From: Chromera velia
Taxonomy: Eukaryota > Sar > Chromeraceae
Direction of reading: 5' to 3'
Assembly (NCBI GenBank): GCA_018398765.1
Contig: JAHBMJ010000707.1
Span: 1-30,000 of the forward strand
DNA length: 30,000 bases
Shown: positions 20,595 through 30,000 of the stretch, one piece after another
Position numbering within the stretch: position 1 is the stretch's first letter
How the letters are laid out: each line of letters opens with the position of its first letter
Notes under the pieces: generated by a model
The model's input: only the letters and a program-made list of their open reading frames with translations
Told to the model about the DNA's origin: nothing
Database searches by the model: none
Translations under genes and position numbers: made by a program

Positions 20595-20698
20595 CTAGGG
20601 CACCACTAATCACTAATCACTAAAATTATCGTATACTATATAAATGTTAACACAATTTAAATTCGTAAATGAATAACCTAAAACATACGGCTTTAAAT
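20594..20698 (+). repeat. Repeat block A, right copy
   Basis: Direct repeat of 11175-11286. AT-rich, with no open frame. The flanks after the final TTTAAAT differ between the two copies. Confidence 0.9.
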
Positions 20699-20977
20699 AC
20701 CAGAATAGTCTATTATCATTAGAGGATTAAAAATGTTTTAAATCCACTAAACCGACCGATTTTTCAACTTAGAAATTTAATATTTGTTAGTGTTAAAAAA
20801 CTAATAGCAAAGAAGTTTTATACAACTCCATTGACATTTCTGTGAAGCCTACCACTATGACCTGTCCAAACAACCAGGACATGAAGAGGACTGCTGAGAG
20901 TGTATCATACAAGGAGCTCCAGCAAGGGAGACAATAGCCCCTCAGCCCCAAACCACAACGGCTTACGAGACAGTGAT
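20699..20977. other. Intergenic AT-rich DNA and 3' flank of H2B, no gene seen
   Basis: 20699-20850 is AT-rich with no credible frame. 20850-20977 is mixed sequence downstream of the H2B hairpin on the minus strand. Confidence 0.5.
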
Positions 20978-20993
20978 GGCTTCGAGTGAAGCC
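20978..20993 (-). promoter_or_regulatory. Histone-type 3' stem-loop of H2B mRNA
   Basis: On the H2B strand the sequence is GGCTTC-ACTC-GAAGCC: a perfect 6-bp stem with a 4-nt loop, the size and GG...CC closing pairs of the canonical histone mRNA stem-loop (GGCTCT-TTTC-AGAGCC). It is preceded by CCAA and followed by ATCAC, like the usual A/C-rich flanks. It lies 72 nt after the stop codon. The sixth stem pair and the loop differ from the animal consensus. Confidence 0.7.
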
Positions 20994-21065
20994 TTGGTCA
21001 TTGAAATTAGAAAACTCACTGTGAGGACCACAGATTGAACCTCATTTCAGGACACAGGGGACTGC

Positions 21066-21422
21066 TTACGAAGAGAACTTCGTGACAGCCTTGGTTCCCT
21101 CAGAGATGGCGTGCTTGGCGAGTTCACCAGGCAGGACCAGGCGGATGGCTGTCTGGACCTCTCTGCTGGAGAGCGTGTCCTTCTTGTTGATCTTGCAGAG
21201 CTTTCCTGCCTCCACAGCGATCTTCTCGAAGGTGTCGTTGATGAACGAGTTCATGATCGACATGCTCTTCTTGGAGATTCCAGTCTCAGGGTGGACCTGC
21301 TTCAACACCTTGTAGATGTAGGAAGCGAAGGACTCAACCCTCTTGGACTTGCGCTTCTTGCCGCCCTTGGGCACGGTCGCCTTCTTGGCGGACTTCTTGG
21401 ATGCCTTAGCTTTGGGTGCCAT
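21066..21422 (-). CDS. H2B: Histone H2B
   Basis: An intronless 118-residue protein. A short Lys/Ala tail ([15 protein letters not shown]) is followed by [19 protein letters not shown], then the histone fold: [33 protein letters not shown] and [20 protein letters not shown]. The C-terminal helix contains [12 protein letters not shown], which keeps the Lys that is mono-ubiquitinated in yeast and animals. The length is normal for protist H2B, and the ATG at 21420-21422 gives the expected N-terminus; longer upstream frames are not supported. H2B pairs with H2A in the nucleosome. It is divergent from UTP21. The stem-loop downstream suggests replication-linked, possibly non-polyadenylated mRNA. The gene is intact, unlike the retroelement beside it. 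Confidence 0.98.
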   Translation of the reverse strand: MAPKAKASKKSAKKATVPKGGKKRKSKRVESFASYIYKVLKQVHPETGISKKSMSIMNSFINDTFEKIAVEAGKLCKINKKDTLSSREVQTAIRLVLPGELAKHAISEGTKAVTKFSS

Positions 21423-22080
21423 CTTGAATACTTCGTTGTTGTGATATGGAATAGCTCGCAAGAGAGGGAGGATGCGTTCGCCGCAGACCCCGGAACAGTT
21501 TTTTTGGTCCAGGTCAGTCAACCGGCGGTTCCCCTTCAAAAGCCAAGAAGCACGCATTTTCAATTTTTGAGGCACTCGTCATTTCCTTCCAACGTCGAAT
21601 CATTTTTTCGTTTGCTTTTTCGCGCGCGTTTTAGACACAAAAATTCGCTCTGTATTGGAAAATTAATTATTTTTTCGTTCCAGAAAATTATATATAGGGC
21701 AAATTTGAAAATATAGATATATAATTCAAAATTATATATAGGGCAAAATTTTACATATCTATATTTTTTACATGCACACCGATACCGCAGAATCAACTCA
21801 GTCTCTTCATCAGAACCTCTCTAATTGCGTCCAACTGGGAGCACACCAGAAGGACAACAACCTCATCTGTGTCAGAGATTCTCTCCTTTGGTAATACTGC
21901 ACGAAGTTTCGGTGAAAACTCAGCAGATTGGAGCGAGATTAAGGGAAAACTCGTACATGCTGTTCCCCGTCTCCTCAATTCTTTAATCTCACTCTGACTT
22001 CTTCCAGGCTGTGTTTAGGAACCTTGTCTATCTGTGCCCCCGTTTGCTGTTCTGCTGTGGTCAAGGGGGTGTGACTAAAG
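21423..22080. promoter_or_regulatory. Divergent H2B/UTP21 intergenic region with duplicated TATA-containing element
   Basis: A 658-bp spacer between two start codons facing outward. It contains a near-identical pair of 23-bp elements, AAAATTATATATAGGGCAAA at 21684 and again at 21728, starting 44 bp apart. On the minus strand each reads CCCTATATATAAT, a good TATA-box match oriented toward H2B, though 260-320 nt from its ATG. 21800-22080 is more mixed and probably holds the UTP21 promoter and 5' UTR. A 61-codon minus-strand frame at 21793-21978 has no recognisable features and I do not call it a gene. Confidence 0.5.
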
Positions 22081-24437
22081 ATGCCGCAGAGTCTGCGTGC
22101 TCGTGGCAGCCTTCTTTTCAAGGGGGTCCGGACTGTCGGTGTTGTCACTGATGGTCTGCCCTTCAGTCTTGTGAAGCTGGGAACAGTCTGGTTCATAGTG
22201 GTCTCTGTCGGAAGGGCCTACCAGGTGTACGACGCAATGTCCCTCAGGATCACGGCGGTGTCCCCACAGATGCCTGTGCGCATTGGTTGCCTGGCAAATA
22301 ATGCTGGGACAAACTATGTAGGCCTCGACTCAACAATCGGCTCCTATGCTGGACTCAAACAGGCAAGTGTAGTCTTCTCTCCTTCCTTCTGGGAACAAAC
22401 GAGAAGGCAATCCCGCACTCAATTTCTCACGGAAGCTCAGACAGGAACCCCCCCCTTCCCGCTGTCCCCTCTTGGGCAGCATGGGGCTCTTGCCACCTGT
22501 CTTCAGTATGAATTAAAAGATGTGTGCTGAAGTGATCAGTCTGCCTCCCCTCTTGACTGCAGCTGCGGGTCTTTGAGGGCCATCGAAAAGCGCCCTCCTT
22601 TCTGTTTGTGTTTGGACACCTGCTGATCTCATTCAACGACGAGGAGATGGTGCTCTGGAACACAGAGAAAGGTAAGAGGGTTGCGAGTGCCAGGGAGGGG
22701 AGGCGGTGTTTGGCAGGCTGCATGGGACTTTCAGAAGCCGAGAGAAGATGCACAGCTCGTTTTTCTTTCCTCCCGACAGTGTAGGCAGAAGTAGCGCTGC
22801 GTAGCTACAGTTGTCTGTCGGAAAGACTCTGCATGTGAGCACGGATGCCCCTCTTATGCAAACACCCCCTTACCCTTACCCTTCCCTGTCCCCCTCCTCC
22901 TCCTCTCCCCTCCACTGGACGCTCTCTACCTCTTTGTCTCATCGCATTCTATGCGCCTGGTTCTCGAAGTTTCCCTTTCCCTGTTTGCTGCTTTTGGCTG
23001 CCTGGTGCAGGAGAGTTGGAGGGCCGTCTCCCCCTGGACTCTGGTTTCTCTCCGTCTGCCATCACCCACCCTCCCACTTACCTGAATAAGGTCGTGATCG
23101 GGTCCAGGGACGGGAGGTTGGAACTCTGGAATGTTCGCACACAGAAGAAAGTTTTCGCTTTTCGGGGCCACCTGCTGCCCCCAGGTGCATCCTCAGAGAC
23201 GCTGCCCGCAGTCGGAGAAGGCGTCACGTCCCTCGAGGCGGCACCGAACGCCTTGGACGTCACTGCTGTGGGGTTCTCCTCTGGCCGTGTGACTCTTTTA
23301 GACACTCGCACGGACACGGCCCTTGCGGAATTCCGTCAAGGGACCCACCAGGGGGGGGTGGTGAGTTTGACGTTCCGGTCCGATGGGGGGGGTGCGAGTG
23401 GGTCGGGGGATTCGGGAGCGTACCTGGTGACGGGGACCAGTAGCGGTGACATTTGCGTGTGGGATTTGGCGAAGAAACAGCTGCACAGTGTGGTGGAGAG
23501 TGCTCATGTGGGAGCTGTGTCGAGAGTGGCATTTCTGCCAGGACAGCCTCTGCTCATTAGCTCCGGTCGGTGTCTTCTTCCTCTGCACAAAGAAAGAAGC
23601 ACAGAGAGAAAAGAAGAAATCTGCCTAGCCCTCCCTCTCGTCTCCCTTTCCCTTTTCCTTCTGCTCCAATCTTTCCTGCTTCCTCCTCCTATGGGTGTGC
23701 AAGCCAGTAAAAAAATCCGAAAAATCCTCGGATCTTTCGTCTCGATGGAGAAGTGACTGGAAATAGCGTGTCTTCTCTGTGAGAGAGAGAAGAGAGAGGG
23801 AGCCTGACTTCCTGTGTGTTGAGGGGTTTTCAGGGGCTTTTTCTGTGCTGTCGCTGCCTTGCTGTTGTCGGCTGGTCATTCTCTCCCGGCGTCTCCTTTG
23901 ACTTTTCCGGTGTCGACTCTCTGTGAGATTGCAAGTCCCTTCTTTCGATTGTTTAGATCTAGCGTTTGGTACTCCCTCATGGTGACGGTTCTTCCTCCTC
24001 CTTCTTTTTGACTGGATGGAGGACTTTCTTCTCTGGACTGTCTGTCAAGGCATTGAATGAACGATCTGGGGTTGCGAGCCTCAGGTTCCCCTTTTTGTTT
24101 GTGCATGCGTCCATGCATCTGTGCGTGGATCTGGTCGGATGGATGCGTACGCATATGTGTGTGAGAGAGCTCAGGTCGTGACAACGCTCTGGTGATGTGG
24201 ATCTTCGACCTGCCTGACGGGGGGTGCCGAGAACTGAAGAGCAGACGGGGACATGCGGGGGCGATCAGCCGAATCCGATTCTATGGTCAGGCCTGCAGGC
24301 AGGGGAGGGGGATTCAGGGTTCATTCAGGGGCTGCGTGGTTGTTTCTTTATTTGTTTCTCTATTTCTCTCCCTGCAGGGTGTATCTTTGGGTGGTTGGTC
24401 GACACTTCCCCTGCATTCCCCCCCCCCCCCCCCCCCN

Positions 24438-24472
<35 letters not shown>

Positions 24473-26448
24473 TGTGTGTGGCTGTCTGTCTCTTCACTCT
24501 ACTCTTGTGGTCTATGTGTCTCCGTCCACTGTGTTTCTTCATCGTCCTGTCCATTCATTTGAATGCTTCCTTTGTTTTTTCTCTTCATCTTTCCTTTCGC
24601 CTCCCTTCCTTCTATGTATGACTGACTGTTCGTTTCTTCAGACGAAGAAGGGACGACTTTGTTGAGTACAAGCCGCGCAGTCACCTCCCTCTCTGGAGGA
24701 AGTGCAAATTCCCTTCAGGGTGTCAGGAGACGGCCAGGGCTTTTGGGTCGGTCGGTCTAGCTGTGGGGAGAGGAGGGGGGGAATCGCATCTCTTTCTTCC
24801 TTCCTTCCCTTTTTTCTTTCTTTGTGCTCTCTCTCTCTCACCTGCAGAGGTACCAGTTTGGATTGAAACATGATTGAAACGCAGAGAAACGTTCAGAAAG
24901 GTGGAAAAGAAAGAAAAGGAAAAGACAAATGCAGACTTCAGTAGCCCTGCCTCCTTTCTTTTGTCTCCTTGCTGCTTTCTCATTGAAAGAGACCTTGTGA
25001 ACGCCAACATTCGAGTTCGCACGGTTTTGTGTACTGGACCTACTATCCTCCGTCGCATTTCCCTTTTTTTCCTTTTGCCTTCCCTTTCATCTGCTTTTCC
25101 TGCAGGCAAGACCTCCATGATTCTTGCCCACCAGTCGTCGCTGTTCTCTCAGAAAGTGCTGCGGAAAAAGAAAGAGGTCAGGGGAAAGCGAATGAAAGTT
25201 AGCGGATCTTCGAGAGTCTCCTCCTTGTGTTTTTTTCGCCTCTCTCTGTGTGCATGTATGTATGTATCCATGTATTAATATATGTCTGTATGTATGTGTC
25301 TGTCTGTCTGTATGTATGTATATGTCTGTATGCATGCATGTCAAGAAATATGTAGTCAGTCTGTCAGTCTGTGAAAAAAATGAAAGAAAGGCACAGGGAC
25401 AATATATGGTCTGTCTGCGAGTCTCCCCGATCCTCTGTTCCGCTTGCTTTCCCCCAGCTCCTTTACCTACCGAGGCTACAGATGACCTCGCTTTTTCTGC
25501 TGTCTTTATCCTATGATCTCGTAGTGTCCACATGAGGCGGATTTTCACCTCTAGCACCGCAGCAACTTTTTTTCTTCCTTTGCATCGTCCCGTCTTCTGC
25601 AGTCTGCTCCCCTTCTCTGCCCCTTGGGGAAAATGGAATCATTGAGAGTCTGCTTTCCCGCCCCCTCCCTCCCTCCAGTGTGGGTAGACATGCAGAGCGT
25701 GCGCACAAGAGGGGAAGCGTAACTGTACGTGTGTACGTATGTATGTGTGTGAATCTGTGCGTGCGTGTGTGTGGGAATGCAAGGAATGCAGGAGTGGAGC
25801 TATGCTTTCAAGCTGCTGCCCCCCTTTACTGACCTCAGCTTTTGCGCTTCTCGGCACTTTGACTGGCCCGCTATCGTCTCTACTCACGAGGGTGGGTGCT
25901 TCGGTTTTTGTGTCCTTTTATTTCTTTCTTGACTTGCATCATGGGGATGCATTTGATCTCTCCTCCTCTCGATACCTCGTGTCTGTTCTTTCAAGGTTCT
26001 CTCTGTCTGCTCAGTTTTTCTGCAAAAATTCATTCCGCTCTCTGTCCGTAGAATCGCCAGGCAAGCAGGCAGGCAGGCTGACAGCAGCAACACAGGAAGA
26101 AAGCGGAGGGGCCCGTTGGAAGGGGCTGAGTTTGATTATGGTTGTGGGTGTTGCATTCATTGGTTGAGTGCGTGCATGCGTCTATCTGCTCTCTCACTCA
26201 ATCGCTGTTTCACTGAAGATCTGGCAAAAGCCCCTCGATCGAGCCAGATAGACAAAGCTCTTTTGGCCATCTTCTGAAGTGAAGCGACGAAAGTGAAAGA
26301 AGGAAACAAAGAGATTTGAATGATGGACTGAATAATTGACGCTGTCGTCTTTTCTCTGGTCGACCTTGGGTGACGGGAGGGCAGCAAGAAAATTTCCTGC
26401 CTGCCTTCTCGCGTTCCTGTCTTCATCCACAGAAAGAAAGAGAAAAAA

Positions 26449-26480
<32 letters not shown>

Positions 26481-29400
26481 GGCGTTGTCGGTGCATATCT
26501 AGACGCCTCACTTTCTCTTCTTCCCCACACCCCCCGCTCTGTCTGTGAAAGTGTACGCGTGCACCTGTGTGTGAGCGTCCATGTTGCTACAGGTCACCAC
26601 CACGCCTTTGTGTGGAGTGGGCATTCCGGGGCCCTTGTGATGAGTGCCTTGAGGAGGACGCGTCCAGCCGCCACTGTTGGGAGGGGACCGTTGAGGAAGG
26701 AGGACGAGAGGGTTCGTTCGTTCGTTTGTTTGTTTTCTTGTTTGTTTTTTCGTTTGATTTTTTTGTTTGTTTCATGTCCTTGCTGTATGTTTTCTGCTTT
26801 TCTTGTTCCTTGAGGTCAGTTCGTTGCCGTCTAGGGAACTGTCGACGCTTTTTTGCAGTTATTGTCACATGTACCTTTGAATTTCTCCTGCCGTGATTTC
26901 GTCCTCTGGATCTTGCACGCCCTTTGCTTGTCCCTCCGTTCGTTTTTCCCCTCCTGCTCGATTTTCTCTCCCGTCTGTGTTCCCGAGTCAGCGCCGCAAT
27001 TGTCTCTTTCCCCACACTTTTGGGGGAAACCATTTAGAAGGGGGGCTGTCATTTTGCGTTGGGGTTGGTTCTGTGCTTCCTTCAGTGTCACATATGCGTG
27101 AAGGGGTCGCCCTTCACTGGTCAAATATTCAAATCTTCTTCTGTTGTTCTCCTGACTCAGGTTGTTGCGTCCTCAGTCGCCGTGAGTCTTTGCGGGAATT
27201 TTGGTGGGTCCCTTCTCCCTCCAGTCTCTCCTTGAAGGCTTCCCGCTTTTGCTTCTGAATGACCGTTCACACTCTCCGTACCTTCCTTCCGTTTCTAACA
27301 GAAAAGGCAGACAGCATTTTTGGGAGAAAGAGAACGAACTGGAGGGAGCTGGGATCCTCTCGTTCTCACTGTCGCTCTTGTTTGTTTCTGTGTTTCGAAG
27401 TCATACTGTCTGTCTTTTCATCTGTTTTTCACCGTCTCCTTTTGACTTATCTCTATGTGGTGTAGATGTGTTTGCCCCTTTTGGTCTGTTCTGTGTCTCC
27501 CCGTTCTGATTCGTTTGCCCTTCGTTTCCCCTCAGAGTCTCCACTCTCCTCTCCTCTGCATGCAGTTGCTGTTGGATACGAAGACGGGGAGATCCACAGG
27601 TTCAATCTCCAGTCTTCTCTCCACAGGGGGGCCTTCACAGGACACGCACGGGGGAGGGGGGAAGCAAAGGGGACAGCTGAGAGGAAGTGTCATTTGTCTC
27701 GAGTGTCCTGCCTGGTTCCTGTGCGCTCCTCTCCCCCAAGTCTAATGAGTGCCTGCCCCCATCCACTCGACTGCGGGCTCTCTCTGTTCGACTGGAGGTC
27801 CCAGAAACTCAAGGGAAGGGTCAGCCTCAGAGAGGCAGGGGCTCAAGGGCGGCGTCCGAAAGCTGCACGATCCGTGGAGATGACGCGCACTCTCGGTGCT
27901 CTGGCTGCTGTGGGAGTGTGTTCCATGGGGGGGGAAGCCAGGCTGTTGGTAGTGGACCTGATTGCTGGACTTGCGGACACAGAGGGAGGGGGGGTGGGGG
28001 GGATCGTGCGAGACTTTCCTTTAAGTGCAACTCCCACGGACATGACTTTCAGTCCTGATGGACGGTGGGTGTGTGCCTCGACAGTCGACCGCCAGTTGGT
28101 GGTTTTTGATCTCCTCGCAGCCCGTCGTGTGGACTGGTTGTTGTTCCCCTCCGTCTGTCTGTCGTTGAGTTTTGATCCTTCGGGGTCCTTTTTGTTTACT
28201 TCCCATGATGAGTCCCCTGGCTCTGTGTGTGTGTGGGCCAACAAACAGGCGGTAGACCCGACAGCAGGAGAGGAGGCGCTCCTCTCGAAGATGGCCGTGA
28301 GTCCGATTGAGATTGAGGGGCCTGCGCCGGGAGTGGACACAGGGGAAGGGGATGTCGAGATGGAAGGAGAAGAGGAGGAGACGGGAGACGGGAAGGGGAC
28401 AGAGAAGGAGAAGGAAGAGGCAGATCCTCTCCTAGAGATCAAAGGCCTAGACCCTCTGGCAGGCAGTCTCCTGACTCTGTGCGGTCAACCTCCAGAACGC
28501 CTCCAGGCTTTGGTACTTCATGACGTCATCAGAGAACGCAATAAGGTGGTTCCGTGTGTGGGTTGTTCGAAGGATGTGTTGAGCTTCGTTTTTTGTTTTT
28601 CTTCCATCGAAGGACACAGTCAGAAAGACAATGGGACCTCGCGTCGAATCCAATTTTGTGGTTGGTCTTCTCTCTTTGCTTGCTTGTCTGGTGGTGCGTG
28701 CGTTTCGAAGGGATGATCACCGGATTTTGTATTTGCCTCTCTGTCTGTCTGTCTGTGGGTGTGTGTATGACTGCAGACGATCGAAGCGGAGAAGCCCCTC
28801 GAGAAGGCTCCCTTCTTCCTTCCCACCCGGGTGCCTGGTGCTGTCCCTGAGGGTGAAACTCCTGGGTCGTCTTTGTGGTTGGACGCTGCCGACTTGGAGG
28901 AGGGGGGGGGAGGGGAGACGGGGGAACCGGGGGGCTCGTCTGCAAGTGCAGGGGGGCCTGAGACGTGGGGCTCATTTTTCCTTGGGGGGGGGGGAGGTGC
29001 ATCTGGGGAGGAGGAAGAAGAGGGGGGGTCCTCGTCGAAAAAGGTTAGGGCGTGGGTGCATTTTGTGAGAGGTGTGTGGATAATTTTGAGAGGGTTCTGT
29101 CATTCTCGCTCCTTGTTTCTGTCTGCCGCGGCATTCCCGATATGTCGGTTACAAAGTTACGCCACTTAGCGATCCAGGCTTTCCGACAGCCCCATCCTTC
29201 TAAGCTCGCGTTTCTCGCCGGATCGGTCGGAAGGTTGAAGGAAGGATCCGGGGGGGGGAACACAAGCAAAGAAGCGTGAGTAGGCTTCCAGTGCTGGATT
29301 CCTTTCCCCTCTGATCTTTTATTCACTCATGCAAGATGATGTCAGGAAGGATTTCACATGACAAACTCACTAAGGCCAGATGTCGTAGCGTTGTGCCTCC

Positions 29401-30000
29401 TGCCTCCTTCTCCCTCCCTCCCTCCCTCCCTCTCTCCCTGCAGCGTCTGGGAACAGGGAGCAAGGGGGCAAAGGGAATGGGGGCCTCGAGTGCCGGGATC
29501 TTTCGGGACGACGGCACGACGCAGCTGCAGTTTCTTTTGAGAAGAAAAAAATTTGAAGGTAACAGACTGCATGGGAAAATAGAGAGGGAGAAAAAGTGAA
29601 GAGAGGGGAGAAGGCAAAAATGCTGGTGGAATATCCTTTCTCCTCTGCCGCTCTGCCAAGCCACCAGTCTGATCGAGTTGTTTGTCTGATCTGACCGTGC
29701 GCTGTTTACTTTCCATCTGTTCCGTTCTGCCTTTCGGTTGTGCCTTTCCTTCCAGGATGGGAAGAAAAATGTCCCCCTCTCATTTGGACATTCTTCCTCA
29801 TTCTTAATTGCGTTCGTGTCTGAATTCGTCTCTCCCTTTCATCTGGCTGTCAGACAGAACGTCAGGCAGAGACCTCTGCTGCTTCTCGATCCCGTTTCTC
29901 TCTCTCTCTATCTGACTCTGTGCCTGTAGAGAGAATGTGCGTCTAAGATGGTTTTGTTGCGTCGACCGTCGTCGCTCTCTAGGTATGAGGTCTCTCTCTT
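22081..30000 (+). CDS. UTP21: UTP21 / WDR36, WD40 protein of the U3 snoRNP small-subunit processome (3' partial, multi-exon)
   Basis: Predicted exons: 22081-22362, 22563-22671, 23011-23565, 24175-24285, 24642-24719, 25106-25176, 25792-25891, 26593-26711, 27161-27203, 27566-28545, 28777-29043, 29444-29558; the rest lies beyond or is unresolved. Phases chain throughout. The start gives the family's opening, GVRTVGVVTDGLPFSL. Diagnostic blocks follow: YLNKVVIGSRDGRLELWN; ALVMWIFDLPDGG; LLPPFTDLSF...FDWPAIVSTHEG; VAVSLCGNF joined to VAVGYEDGEIHRFNLQS; DMTFSPDGRWVCASTVD; SVCVWANKQ; then the Utp21 C-terminal hallmarks GSLLTLCGQPPER, HDVIRERNKV and APFFLPT. It forms two tandem beta-propellers in the nucleolar complex that processes 18S pre-rRNA. 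Two inserts, one Glu/Gly-rich (28311-28430) and one Gly/Glu-rich (28890-29040), flank the C-terminal domain. The first intron uses a GC donor. Confidence is high for identity and moderate for individual boundaries. Confidence 0.94.
24421..24481 (+). repeat. Poly-C run, undetermined base and (CT)n(TG)n microsatellite in UTP21 intron
   Basis: About 17 C, an N at 24437, then CT repeats passing into TG repeats. It lies in the intron before the exon at 24642. The N and the homopolymer mark a sequencing-difficult site whose true length is uncertain. Confidence 0.9.
26430..26480 (+). repeat. (GAAA)n microsatellite in UTP21 intron
   Basis: Near-perfect GAAA units within the intron 25892-26592. The same motif as the tail at 12417-12494 but in the opposite orientation relative to its host unit. 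Confidence 0.9.

Noticed and set aside
11175..20698. DIRS-type split direct repeats
   Set aside because: The order A-x-B ... B'-A' is not the split-repeat order, and no tyrosine recombinase is encoded.
21793..21978. A small minus-strand gene between H2B and UTP21
   Set aside because: 61 codons, no recognised domain, no support beyond being open; it lies in the probable promoter region.
29178..29275. An extra UTP21 exon (containing SKLAFLAGSVGRLKE)
   Set aside because: It has an AG/GTGAGT frame, but including it throws the next exon at 29444 out of phase, whereas 29043 joins 29444 directly in phase. It remains a possible alternative exon.
1..30000. tRNA, rRNA or CRISPR arrays
   Set aside because: No cloverleaf with paired A/B boxes, no conserved rRNA core and no regularly spaced direct repeats with unique spacers were found by reading.

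Overview
The window is nuclear DNA from an intron-rich protist. GT-AG introns of roughly 100-1000 bp, long UG and CU microsatellites inside introns, a LINE-type retrotransposon and a single-exon histone gene all fit a eukaryote. The gene content and texture suggest an alveolate alga of the chromerid type (Chromera-like). This is inference: no rRNA or organelle marker is present.

Layout. (1) 1-9580, plus strand: the 3' part of one long multi-exon gene. Splice phases chain through about 15 exons. They join a GAT-like helix, a long proline/glutamine-rich linker with DPF motifs, a coiled coil, and a complete AP-2-alpha-type appendage ('ear') with both subdomains. This is not ordinary alpha-adaptin; it looks like a GGA-like monomeric clathrin adaptor, an architecture I recall for the Kelch13-compartment proteins of apicomplexans. 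(2) 9581-11980: pyrimidine-rich intergenic DNA, an AT-rich unrecognised stretch and two repeat blocks (A, B). (3) About 12000-20260: a decayed non-LTR retrotransposon on the minus strand. ORF2 has an endonuclease and the start of a reverse transcriptase, a nonsense codon, a deleted polymerase core and a surviving C-terminal zinc-knuckle-like tail. A fragmented ORF1-like region lies upstream. (4) 20235-20698: second copies of blocks B and A in swapped order. (5) 21066-21422, minus strand: intact histone H2B, with a hairpin resembling the histone mRNA 3' stem-loop 72 nt after the stop. (6) 22081 to the window end, plus strand: UTP21 (WDR36), a WD40 protein of the small-subunit processome, divergent from H2B across a 658-bp spacer and running off the right edge.

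The three host genes are unrelated in function: clathrin-linked trafficking or endocytosis, chromatin, and ribosome biogenesis. H2B and UTP21 are both growth-linked and may share a divergent promoter.

The most interesting features are the GAT/coiled-coil/alpha-ear protein, the splice-site texture (donor sites expanded into GTCA or GTGA tandem repeats; UG microsatellites abutting acceptors; one GC-AG intron), and the H2B stem-loop. Exon coordinates come from hand reading of splice sites, phase and family resemblance; no alignment or transcript data were available.
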